A program made the position numbers and the translations under genes. A stretch of DNA of 64,000 nt. Origin: Liolophura sinensis. Its lineage: Eukaryota > Mollusca > Polyplacophora > Chitonida > Chitonidae. Positions within the stretch are counted from its first letter, which is position 1. Every line of letters begins with the position of its first letter. The stretch is from positions 13,689,385-13,753,384 of the forward strand of contig NC_088295.1 in the NCBI RefSeq assembly GCF_032854445.1, in the 5' to 3' direction. This document shows positions 47,440-58,309 of the stretch, piece by piece. Under the pieces are notes generated by a model. That model was not told the DNA's origin, did not search any database, and saw only the letters and a list, made by a program, of their open reading frames with translations.

Positions 47440-49187
47440 ATGACACCGCTTCGCTTCGCACTTGTATCACTTCTTACAAATGCTCTTCTTTCCCATGGCA
47501 AAGCAGGGGCAAGGACCCTCGATTCTATGAACACAGGTCATTTGCTAACCTCATTTAGAGAGGAAACCTTGGACTTGCATAGGGAACACGATCTGCCACA
47601 GAAGCTTGATAATATATCTGATGGGAAGATGGGACGAGAGACGGATGGTTACCGGTCAATAGACTACACCAAAACTACATCCCGGTTTATGTTAGAGTTG
47701 TTCTCAAAGCTCCAAAAGGGAGAACACTTGTCCAAAGCCAGTGGGCACATCCGAGGATCTTTAGACATTCTGAGCACAGACACCGTCCGCTGTTTCTCCG
47801 CCACAGGTTCGTGCAAAAATTGGATTCGACTTTATTTTATTTATTTACTTACTTTACTGTATTGTGTAAATATGTAAATATTTATAAAAGCTTTATGAAA
47901 TGTTTTCTTTCCTTTCTTTTATGTTTTACATAACAGAGAGTGCTGATCTCTGTTGGGTGTTAGTGTCTCTTACTCATAGTGGTCTGCAAAACAAGTTTTG
48001 TTGTACACTCATGCAATACGAGCGGGTAGATACCAGTGACATGTGCTCCAAACATTCCTGTATAAAGAGATCCATTGTAATTGGGGGGATCATAAGTTAT
48101 CTTGCTGGGATTATAAGATTATACAGATGAGGCAATTTGAAGTGATTCATTAGTAACCCACAATGGGCGTTGTTTGTGCATTCAAAAATATTTATTACTG
48201 GATGTCTAAAAACCAAATTTTTAAAAAATCATATAAATGAATATTCACACCGAATCAATGTATAACACTAAAGTCGAAATCCCTTTGATATTGCATGCTA
48301 TAATGAACAATATCTATTCTGTTGCAGCATTTCACAGGGATTCTTCACAAAAGGCTTCTTTTGAATTCCGAGTACCGCGTCTTCCCCGGAACGAACGCTT
48401 GTCCTTGGCAGAATTCAGAATTCCGATCCAGAACCAAAAGAAACATTCCAGAAAGTTAAAACTTCATCTCAGACGTGGCTTGTCGCCTCTCCGCACCTTT
48501 AGTATTCGTGTCAAACCATTTTCTGATGGAGATAACAAGTACCTTGTCTATGATATCACCAGTTCTCTGCGGAGTTTGGTCAATGGTTACCATGGTAACA
48601 TCACTGTTCGAATACACGTCCGTGATCAGGCTAAAGGGAACTACTCAGTTGACCCGAAAGCGCGGATGGGAACAGTTGGGAATCCGCAAGAAGGTTTGCT
48701 TGTGTTTTACTCGGAAAACAGAGGGTTTTTGGAGGCTATATACAGCAGTTATACCGAAGAAGGCCAAAATGATAGAGGCAGACGACATGGTCGCCAACGG
48801 AGGTCTCTCATCACCAGGCGACGAAGTAGGAAAAATAAAAACAAATGGTCTGCAAAGAAATCAAGAAAATCTGGAAACTTGTGTCAAAAGTTTGACTTTT
48901 ATGTGGATTTTAACAAAATTGGTTGGGGTAGATGGATCGTATTTCCCAAGAGGTTTAATGCTTTCTTGTGTCATGGAAATTGTCCATCACCGATAGCCAG
49001 TGAGCTGTTACCAACCAACCATGCCATGATGCAAAGTCTGATGCGGCAGAAGAGGCCAAATGCGGCACCCATGCCGTGTTGTGTGCCCAGCAAACTAAAA
49101 CCTCTCAGTATGCTGTATTATGAGTACGACGAGATTCTCGTCAGGCATCACGAGAACATGATTGCCGAAGAATGTAGCTGTAGATAG
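47440..49187 (+). CDS. Nodal: Nodal-type TGF-beta ligand, copy 3
   Basis: Exons 47440-47806 and 48328-49187, phase-1 GT-AG intron, 408 residues. The signal peptide MTPLRFALVSLLTNALL is followed by a full prodomain with R-E-T-D-G-Y-R-S-I-D-Y and the FMLELFSKL helix, one G-N-I-T sequon, an R-Q-R-R convertase site and T-R-R-R-S-R-K. The seven-cysteine domain starts at Cys308 and ends E-E-C-S-C-R. Exon 2 is almost identical to copy 2 and shares its six-base deletion before T-R-R-R-S-R-K relative to copies 1 and 4. An out-of-frame ATG seven bases upstream (47433) in a weak context would open a frame of about 41 codons overlapping the start; the main ATG has G at -3. It lies inside the recent duplication and probably shares regulation with copy 4. 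Confidence 0.92.
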
Positions 49188-51733
49188 AAACACAGGCCAT
49201 TGTTATCCTCTAAAAGGCTTCACTGACAAAAGTTTGGGTTAAATCAGTTAATAATCTGAAAAGTAGAATTGAAATCTGATTGCAAGCCTTCCACGACTTA
49301 GCCAATGTCGTCGTGTCGCTCAGGTTTGAGAGCGGAATTACAGTTCTATTTTAATCTACCGGTAAACGAATATTTTTCATTCATTTGTGTCAGACTCTTC
49401 TCTGCGTGTTACCTGAACACCTGAACCGTTTGTTTTGTTATGATGATTCAAATGGGTATAATTGTTGAAAGCATGCTTAGAATTAGCAATTTAACTGTTA
49501 TCTTAGATTGGAAGTTATTTGTATGATCTGACACACCTTATTGTTGTAAATTGTATAATTCACCATACTTTCTTGTCAACAGGGGTGTGACACAAGAAAA
49601 ATTTTTGCCAATTGTCGTTGCACACCTACATTGCCATATAGGTCATATGTGTGTCTTTAATATATATTAAGATTGATAGTGTACTAAAATTTTGTTTGAG
49701 TGAATTTCTTGTAGTTGTGAGTAGTTTGATTGCCACCAGTTTGTATATTTTTAATATTTAATAAATATACTCAGTCTTAGTATTTTCATTCGGGCTCACT
49801 ATATGATGAATGCCATCAATACAAAGAATGCCATCATTTTAAAGTGCTATTCCTAGTTTGTATATAAACATGACATTAAACCTCTGTAAATATCATTCAA
49901 GTGTTTGTGTTGATGAAACGATTAACATGCACTATTCTTTAAGTTCTCTCGTTTTGATTTAAATATGGTATATAACCCAGTGTTTGTACAAAATATGAAC
50001 GATTAACTGCACACGACTGGTATTTTTAAAAAGTGTATAGGAAAATTCTGTTAACGTTGGCCCTGTTTAAAGACAAAGGGAATGGTGGAACTTTCCCGTT
50101 TTATGCTCATATAATGGCGTAAAGAAGTACGATGGCGGCATGCCGTTTACTTATGTGTTTGTCAATATTTCAGATCTACAATTTGCTCCCCGTTCAGGCT
50201 ATGCGATCTAGAAGCAAGATCTAAAACAACTTAGGCCGCTCAACAGAGATAAGTTTTATGGTCGGTGTTTATGCAAACATAGTGACATTATTGATTGTCA
50301 GAAAATAAATTTATTTGTTTATCTGGTCGGTGTTTTACGCTTTACTTACCAGCATTAATTCACTTACAGGTAAAGGTCTGTATTCGGGTTTGTCATTGAT
50401 GGCAGCAGGGCGGAGACGTCCAGACATTGGAGTTCTAGCTCCGCTTCTGGCAATATCATCATAAATAAATGTTCTGTCTGTATGTGTATACAAGTTTGCC
50501 ACTCTTACACAATGTCGACAGCTAACAAGATAAACAAGGAAAGTTGTTGGTGAAATACATTTTGATATCTGTTCCAGTACACTACTATATGTACACACAG
50601 TCAAAATCTATACGCATATTGGACATGAACAACACTGGATAGCCATATTCCTGAAGTACCATTCCAATTGGGACGCTCGTATGGTGAATAAGATCATAAG
50701 AAAGCAATTGCTGCATATGTTCTCATATTATATTAAACAGCTGATGAGTTGATACTGCACTGATATTGGCCTGATATGTCGACTACAAATAGTAAATGGC
50801 TGTTCTGCTCAGACATTTTGTTTTACATTGATTGATGTCCTACCATTGACCAAGAAAGTCTGAAGACAACTGGTTAAAAACACTCAAGTTGTTTTGTGAA
50901 CAAAGTTTAATGACAGAGAACATGGTGCGAATTGTTGTATCGACACCTCAAAAATGGATTATTCCAACCAAATCAGGAGAAGTGTTCTTCCATACAACTG
51001 AGTTCGACAAATCGCAAAGTGTGACAACGGCTTACAAAATGAAGTTTGTCCTACATTCGTTTGACTAGCTGAAATCGATGAGATGATAGGACAAATCGAA
51101 TCGGACGAACGTGGCTTTTCACACAATGTTGAAAACCAATTCCGGTAGTGATTTTAATCATGCTGTATAGAAATGTCCAAGCTTCAAAGGCAATCGGTCA
51201 AAGAGTTTACAAGTTATAGTCTGGACAATGTTTAACCAATGGAAAATAAAGAAAGATGCCTGCTTACAGCGACCATGTTGTGCCATGCATTTCTCTGAAA
51301 TCCTATATCCAACTGAGTTTATTTAGATTGCTGAAAATCGACCCCAGTCATCCACCTATTAATTAACGTCATATACCACTTTCCATCTTTGCAGGTAATG
51401 CGCTGGGTGCATATCCAGCTCGTCTTAAGACCTTTGTAAAAAGCCAGTAAACTAATCTAGTGGAGAGATTGAAGTGCCTGTTAGCTTGGTGAATCATTTA
51501 TTCTATTATGTAAACTAATAATTTGTAAATGAGTTAATCTACTTCCAGGAGTTAATCCCATTTCCCATTGTTCACAAGCCTGATCTTTCCGACCCTTCCT
51601 ACACAATAGTAATAGGTTACACCTTTGACGGAGCAAAGAACTTATCTTGCAGATAGGAGGAACCATGATCATCGATGCATAACAGGGCAACAATTCTAGG
51701 AGGATGTCTCAGGGATGCAAAAATAGATGTACC

Positions 51734-51989
51734 GAGGGGGCCTCCGTGGCCGAAATGATTAGCACAAAAGTACGGCACAATCACCCAGGAGCCTGTCGCC
51801 AATGTGATTACTGTGAGTTCAAGCCCAGCTAATGCTGGCCTCCTCCCTGGCCGTACGAGGGAAGGCCTGACAGCCACTTGCGGATGATTGTCGGTTTCCC
51901 CCGGGTTCTACCTGGATTTCTCCCACCATACATACATATGAGTGAAATATTTTTGAGTACAGCGTAAAACACAAATCAAACAAATAAAC
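51734..51989 (+). mobile_element. Diverged full-length SINE, right duplication unit
   Basis: Same element and same AGATGTAC target duplication (51725-51732 and 51990-51997) as at 44876-45131. Confidence 0.9.
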
Positions 51990-52499
51990 AGATGTACTGA
52001 ATCCATCTATTTTATTAGATTGTATGATAACGGTGTCATCAACATGAATTCCTCACTGCGGGGTACAGCTAGTTATACAATAGTCGTAAACAGAGCGAGG
52101 GAGTAGAAAACACCTGACATTTTCCCTTCTGACTTGTGCAGCAGAAGAACAAGCATAAGCTGGATTCTGGCCCAGCATCGCTAGCCTGTGGATTAGTGTG
52201 ACAACGCCGACAACCCCACTCACGGAAGAGACGTATAATCTTTTGAGCTATATGTTTCCATTGCGTCAAAACTTTGCAATATATATGGTGCAAGTGCTAA
52301 AAATATCACGAAATATAATTTGAGGGGTAGCAGGATCTCTCGTATATGTACCCTTTGACCATATTTTTATTTGACTGTCATTATTTAAATAATTAGTCCA
52401 AAATCAGTAGGCGAGATTAGTGGTATATACAGTTTCAAATTAGATTCTACACAACATTGAACATGCATTTCAGGAGAGTTCCAGCTAAGCCTATTCCAG

Positions 52500-52910
52500 C
52501 TAAGCCTATGTGCAGAGCGACGCGTGCATGGCCATGAGAAGCGCCGTACAGGTTTAGGCTAAACACTGATAATTAATTAATTATAATTCCTCTCGAAGTT
52601 CACGTGAGATCATTGTTAGCTAATATGGAAACATTTGATAGAATTCTTGTGGTAAGTTTTCAAGTGGCTCTCATCAACAAAGATCAACTATTAATCGGAT
52701 AATCCATCCAGATCTTTTTTGTTTATAAGGATCAATCCCTAGTCCGTCAGCAAACTTTCTACCAAACTTATATGAATTGTTTAGCAAATGATTTAATAAT
52801 TCTGGGGAACAATATACATAAAGTTCTCAAGCGCTTCAGACAGCTTAAGCAATTAGCACAGAGGGTAGTCCACGTGTGTCAGTTTGCTTCTCAACGAAGG
52901 TTCAGGACAA
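52500..52910 (+). promoter_or_regulatory. Upstream block A of Nodal-type copy 4
   Basis: Duplicate of 45640-46050, with TAATCC at 52700-52705. Just before it, the word TTCCAGCTAAGCCTA is present twice in tandem (about 52481 and 52495), replacing a short segment of the left unit. Confidence 0.5.
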
Positions 52911-53389
52911 CGTTTCTATATTAAAGAAAATCCAGTAAAAGATCCGCGCATTAAATGGCCACCAGTTTTTTTGAAAATGCAATGATTGCGATTAGATGTT
53001 GCTATTTAAATATCCCAATTTATATCAACCATCTTTTCGAAACGTTTCCAAAATATGGTGTTCAGTTTTTGTGGATATTGTGTGTATATATATTCCTCTA
53101 AACAGAATCTCGATTAGCGCAAACGTTTAAATACATATAGCAAGAGCGGTAGTACAGAAAAGAGGGTGATAAAAGACACCTATATTATAATTTGAGGTGA
53201 GAGGAATCTATGTGATTTTCAGATAGGGTACATGTTTTCACATTTGACCTCTAATTCATTTGGCTTATGGGATCTCATTTCATTGTACAAAACCTCTAAG
53301 TGGTTTGAACGATCATACAGATCTACCAATCAGAATGTCCAGCATAATGGACAACTCCTATGAACTTATGTCTGAGACTTTCGGCTAAA

Positions 53390-53760
53390 CCCATATTTAC
53401 GGGCACGTGTCCATGTAGCCAATTCATAATTCCTCTTCAAAAATTAACTACCTCGTGAGACCATTATCCATTAATATAGAATCATTTAACAAAATATCCA
53501 AGTGGCTCTTACCCGCAAAGATCAGCCATTAATCACATAATCCATTCAAATCCCTTTCAGCGAATTAAGTTTGCGTACTTCCTCTACAACATATGTATGA
53601 ACTGTTTGGCAAAGTGATTTAATCTGTTTAAGAAACAATCAGTGTGAACTTCCCACGGCGTTCAAATGGCTTTACCAATTACCACAGCGGGAAGTCGACG
53701 TGCGTCGGGTCGGTCATCAACAACGATTTTAGAAAAGTGTGATATTTTGAACGAAAGCAT
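53390..53760 (+). promoter_or_regulatory. Upstream block B of Nodal-type copy 4
   Basis: Counterpart of 39900-40240 and 46480-46840, with TAATCC at 53538-53543. It keeps the preceding segment (CAATCAGAATGTCCAG...) that copy 3 lost. Confidence 0.5.
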
Positions 53761-54127
53761 TACAAAGAAGTTAAAGGATTGGACAGAAAATTATAAAAAT
53801 AATGAAACCTATCCAGTTCAACGTACATGTATTTGAACATGTATATCGGTATATATCCCAAGACACAGTATCTTTAAAGCATCAACATCAAATGGTAGAG
53901 ATATTTACAAGACTTGTCGTTTTCATAATCCTACACCTGAATGAAATTCTCCAAATCCGGGTTTTGTGAAGGCTGCTAATCAGCACAGAGACACGGCCAT
54001 TTCCCACTTTCCCAGATCAGAAATCACAACCTTCAATCCTGGTGGGAAACAGAGCTTTTTCAGATTTTCAGGAAAATTCAGTTATTGATATTCATACGAC
54101 CCAAAGTCTTTTGTTTCCTTGAGTGTT

Positions 54128-54133
54128 TATAAA
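54128..54133 (+). promoter_or_regulatory. TATA-like element of Nodal-type copy 4
   Basis: TATAAA in TGTTTATAAACG, 226 nt before the ATG. Confidence 0.55.
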
Positions 54134-54358
54134 CGTCCTCCAATATCGGCAACAACACTGTTCGTTGTTGCATACAAGGGTTTGCTCCTTATTGACAGTT
54201 CTTCGAAGAGACTCATTTCTAATATTGACGACTAGCTGCCCGTCACGTCTCAAAGCCAGATATCAGCTGGTGTTTAGCCAGTTTTGATATCAACGAAAGC
54301 TACTTGTTGCAGTCTGAGAACAAGGCCTTAAGGAACAAATTTCCAGTATCTATGAGAA

Positions 54359-56112
54359 ATGACACCGCTTCGCTTCGCACTTGTATCACTTCTTACAAAT
54401 GCTCTTCTTTCCCATGGCAAAGCAGGGGCAAGGACCCTCGATTCTATGAACATAGGTCATTTGCTAACCTCATTTAGAGAGGAAACCTTGGACTTGCATA
54501 GGGAACACGATCTGCCACAGAAGCTTGATAATATATCTGATGGGAAGATGGGACGAGAGACGGATGGTTACCGGTCAATAGACTACACCAAAACTACATC
54601 CCGGTTTATGTTAGAGTTGTTCTCAAAGCTCCAAAAGGGAGAACACTTGTCCAAAGCCAGTGGGCACATCCGAGGACCTTTAGACATTCTGAGCACAGAC
54701 ACCGTCCGCTGTTTCTCCGCCACAGGTTCGTGCAAAAATTGGATTCGACTTTATTTTATTTATTTACTTACTTTACTGTATTGTGTAAATATGTAAATAT
54801 TTATAAAAGCTTTATGAAATGTTTTCTTTCCTTTCTTTTATGTTTTACATAACAGAGAGTGCTGATCTCTGTTGGGTGTTAGTGTCTCTTACTCATAGTG
54901 GTCTGCAAAACAAGTTTTGTTGTACACTCATGCAATACGAGCGGGTAGATACCAGTGACATGTGCTCCAAACATTCCTGTATAAAGAGATCCATTGTAAT
55001 TGAGGGGATCATAAGTTATCTTGCTGGGATTATAAGATTATACAGATGAGGCAATTTGAAGTGATTCATTAGTAACCCACAATGGGCGTTGTTTGTGCAT
55101 TCAAAAATATTTATTACTGGATGTCTAAAAACCAAATTTTTAAAAAATCATATAAATGAATATTCACACCGAATCAATGTATAACACTAAAGTCGAAATC
55201 CCTTTGATATTGCATGATATAATGAACAATATCTATTCTGTTGCAGCATTTCACAGGGATTCTTCACAAAAGGCTTCTTTTGAATTCCGAGTACCGCGTC
55301 TTCCCCGGAACGAACGCTTGTCCTTGGCAGAATTCAGAATTCCGATCCAGAACCAAAAGAAACATTCCAGAAAGTTAAAACTTCATCTCAGACGTGGCTT
55401 GTCGCCTCTCCGCACCTTTAGTATTCGTGTCAAACCATTTTCTGATGGAGATAACAAGTACCTTGTCTATGATATCACCAGTTCTCTGCGGAGTTTGGTC
55501 AATGGTTACCATGGTAACATCACTGTTCGAATACACGTCCGTGATCAGGCTAAAGGGAACTACTCAGTTGACCCGAAAGCGCAGACGGGAACAGTTGGGA
55601 ATCCGCAAGAAGGTTTGCTTGTGTTTTACTCGGAAAACAGAGGGTTTTTGGAGGCTATATACAGCAGTTATACCGAAGAAGGCCAAAATGATAGAGGCAG
55701 ACGACATGGTCGCCAACAGAGGTCTCTCCGTGACGTCACCAGGCGACGAAGTAGGAAAAATAAAAACAAATGGTCTGCAAAGAAATCAAGAAAATCTGGA
55801 AACTTGTGTCAAAAGTTCGACTTTTATGTGGATTTTAACAAAATTGGTTGGGGTAGATGGATCGTATTTCCTAAGAGGTTTAATGCTTTCTTGTGTCATG
55901 GAAATTGTCCATCACCGATAGCCAGTGAGCTGTTACCTACCAACCATGCCATGATGCAAAGTCTGATGCGGCAGAAGAGGCCAAATGCGGCACCCATGCC
56001 TTGTTGTGTGCCCAGCAAACTGAAACCTCTCAGCATGCTGTATTATGAGTACGACGAGATTCTCGTCAGGCATCACGAGAACATGATTGCCGAAGAATGT
56101 GGCTGTAGATAG
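54359..56112 (+). CDS. Nodal: Nodal-type TGF-beta ligand, copy 4
   Basis: Exons 54359-54725 and 55247-56112, phase-1 GT-AG intron, 410 residues. Exon 1 and the first half of exon 2 are almost identical to copy 3. From the R-D-V-T insertion (CGTGACGTCACC) onward, several sites match copy 1 instead: that insertion, the CGAC after the first cysteine region, CCTTGTTGT, and the E-E-C-G-C-R end. The gene is therefore a mosaic. The R-Q-R-R convertase site of copies 2 and 3 reads R-Q-Q-R here, leaving T-R-R-R-S-R-K as the main basic site. The seven-cysteine domain begins at Cys310 and is complete. The 3' flank differs from that of copies 2 and 3, so the duplication border lies within or just after exon 2. 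The same upstream out-of-frame ATG as in copy 3 is present at 54352. Confidence 0.92.
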
Positions 56113-56581
56113 AAACACAGATCTTTTTTTTTCTAAATGGCTTGGTTGGGCATTTAGAAAATTTGATTGTAATAGGTTTTTTTATTAACTTTTAAAAATG
56201 GGCCAGTTTATATTTACATGTGTTTACTAGCCAGTAATTCGAATATCATTAGTACACATTTGATTTAAAGAATGAGGAGTTATTGTACCTAAAATGATAC
56301 TAGTTGTATACAGTATATAACTTGACAAACCATAGTTTTGAAACTAATATTTCACGATACTTTCATGTTTTATAGCACAAGAATAGTTTCCCCTTACAAA
56401 CTAATGTGTTAAGTATGTCTTAACTGAGTGAGTGTTGTTACATGAATATAGTTTTTGCGTGTGTGTTACCGGAAGTTTTTATTTAAGGAATTAATAATAT
56501 ACTAATTTCACTCTCACTTCGCGAATTGGCTATTGTTGTTATAAGTTTGATTGCCCTATCTCTCATATTCGTATAGTATTT

Positions 56582-56587
56582 AATAAA
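56582..56587 (+). terminator. Poly(A) signal of Nodal-type copy 4
   Basis: AATAAA about 470 bp after the stop. The nearby AGTTTGATTGCC and ATTTAATAAAT words recall the 3' flank of copies 2 and 3, a hint of old homology. Confidence 0.45.
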
Positions 56588-56944
56588 TGTTTCATGGTTG
56601 ACTATAAAGTCAATAAAATCTTTGAATTCACCCTTTGTGTATATGAAGAAAAAATTGTTATCATTTTTCAGAAGTGCCATGTATTTATATTTATATACTA
56701 GTACATATCTACTTGTTACAAAGAGACATAAATTTTTGTTATATCAGCGTTGTGAAATAATAAACAAAATATTTACAAGTAATATGGTATGTGCACTTGT
56801 CTGAACTACAGGTCCAGGCCCGAATGCATAAACGTGGAATAAGGAAGGTATGTTATAATTTACTGCATGCAGGTATAACTTCTCGGTTATACCGCACTTA
56901 GTATGCATAAAGCTGGTGGAAGCAAAACTGCAACATAACATCAT

Positions 56945-57740
56945 TCCTGAAATACATAGCGATGGAATAACATATTCTGTGATGTACCTGTGACAGATTT
57001 ACTGGTGAGAAGTCGCAAGAGAGATTAGACAGTGAAATACAAAGTGATGGAATAACCTATTCTGTGATGTACATGTGACAGATTTGGTGGTGAGAAGTCG
57101 CAAGAGAGATTAGACAGTGAAATACAAAGTGATGGAATAACATATTCTGTGATGTACTTGTGACAGATTTGGTGGTGAGAAGTCGCAAGAGAGATTAGAC
57201 AGTGAAATACAAAGTGATAGAATAACATATTCTGTGATGTACCTGTGACAGATTTACTGGTGAGAAGTTGCAAGAGAGATTAGACAGTGGAATACATAGC
57301 GATGGAATAACATATTCTGTGATGTACTTGTGACAAATTTACTGGTGAGAAGTCGCAAGAGAGATTAGACAGTGGAATACATAGCGATGGAATAACATAT
57401 TCTGTGATGTACTTGTGACAGATTTACTGGTGAGAAGTCGCAAGAGAGATTAGACAGTGAAATACATAGCGATGGAATAACATATTCTGTGATGTACTTG
57501 TGACAGATTTGGTGGTGAGAAGTCGTAAGAGAGATTAGACAGTGGAATACATAGCGATGGAATAACATATTCTGTGATGTACTTGTGACAGATTTGGTGG
57601 TGAGAAGTCGCAAGAGAGATTAGACAGTGAAATACATAGTGATGGAATAACATATTCTGTGATGTACATGTGACAGATTTACTGGTGAGAAGTCGCAAGA
57701 GAGATTAGACAGTGGAATACATAGCGATGGAATAACACCA
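56945..57740. repeat. 85-bp tandem array, about 9 copies
   Basis: The unit contains GATGGAATAACATATTCTGT, GATGTACTTGTGACAGATTT and GAGAAGTCGCAAGAGAGATT. Copies differ at a few sites (TACTGG or TGGTGG after GATT), in a mixed order. The minus-strand frames of 82 codons repeat the unit and are not genes. Confidence 0.96.
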
Positions 57741-58004
57741 GATTTGCTGGTGTAGTCCTAAGAGAGTATAGATTTAAGGAATGAAATAAAGCCGATTTAA
57801 GGTAATACCTTAGTTGACAGTATCGTTGTGTCTTATTGAGGGGATGTTGCATTGGCTCCAAATGATGTTGAAATAATTCTTTGAAAATTCTCCTAGAAAT
57901 CATCCCTGAAATGAATTGATAGACGAAGTTAAAGGGGTGGAGGCAGTGTTTCCGTAGGCCGCTGAAACATGTAGATGTTGTCTCCGAAAATTCTATATTT
58001 ATTT

Positions 58005-58305
58005 ATTTGATTAGCTTTAACGCCATGTTCTAGAATATTCCATTTATACGATGGTGGTCAATGTTGGAACTGGGATATTTGAGGTAAATTATGTTCTTTA
58101 GTAAGTTACTCATGAACGTTCTCATGTATATGATATATAGATATGTACAACATAATGGTAGAAGAAATGCCGTCGTACAGTATTATGAACATGCAGAGAT
58201 GAGATTCTACAAAGTCCCTATACAAAGCCGGGATTGAAACCACATCTCCTGTGTCCTAGCAATTGAAAGGTAAGCGCCTTATCCGCTCGGCCACGACCGG
58301 TTCCA
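58005..58305 (-). mobile_element. SINE with Leu/Ser-tRNA-like head
   Basis: Read on the minus strand from about 58305, GGTCGTGGCCGAGCGGATAA and a B-box-like GTTTCAATCCC resemble a class II (Leu/Ser) tRNA. The far end, CATCGTATAAATGGAATATT then AACATGGCGTTAAAGC and an (AATA)n tail, is a diverged form of the common SINE tail. It is therefore a related SINE with a different tRNA head rather than a functional tRNA gene. Confidence 0.65.
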
Positions 58306-58309
58306 AACT

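Larger units (their letters stand above)
42387..48327. repeat. Segmental duplication, left unit (copy 2 3' flank to copy 3 exon 2)
   Basis: This stretch is nearly identical to 49188-55246. Between the units the left one lacks about 66 bp near 44533 (present around 51337-51395) and about 64 bp near 46470 (present around 53332-53390). The duplicated tract also takes in exon 2 of the bordering genes. Apart from SINEs and upstream blocks I recognise no gene between the Nodal-type copies; the paired minus-strand frames (for example 43537-43806 and 44623-45019) lack domains. Confidence 0.93.
49188..55246. repeat. Segmental duplication, right unit (copy 3 3' flank to copy 4 exon 2)
   Basis: Near-identical partner of 42387-48327. 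Exon 2 starts are 6801 bp apart between copies 2 and 3 and 6919 bp between copies 3 and 4. The unit keeps two short stretches missing from its partner. The pattern fits unequal crossing-over between neighbouring Nodal-type genes. Confidence 0.93.

Noticed and set aside
57025-57903. CRISPR-like look of the regular repeats
   Set aside because: The units are directly tandem with no unique spacers, and the genome is animal.
58215-58305. Functional tRNA gene on the minus strand
   Set aside because: The acceptor stem does not close well, and the sequence continues into a SINE body and tail.
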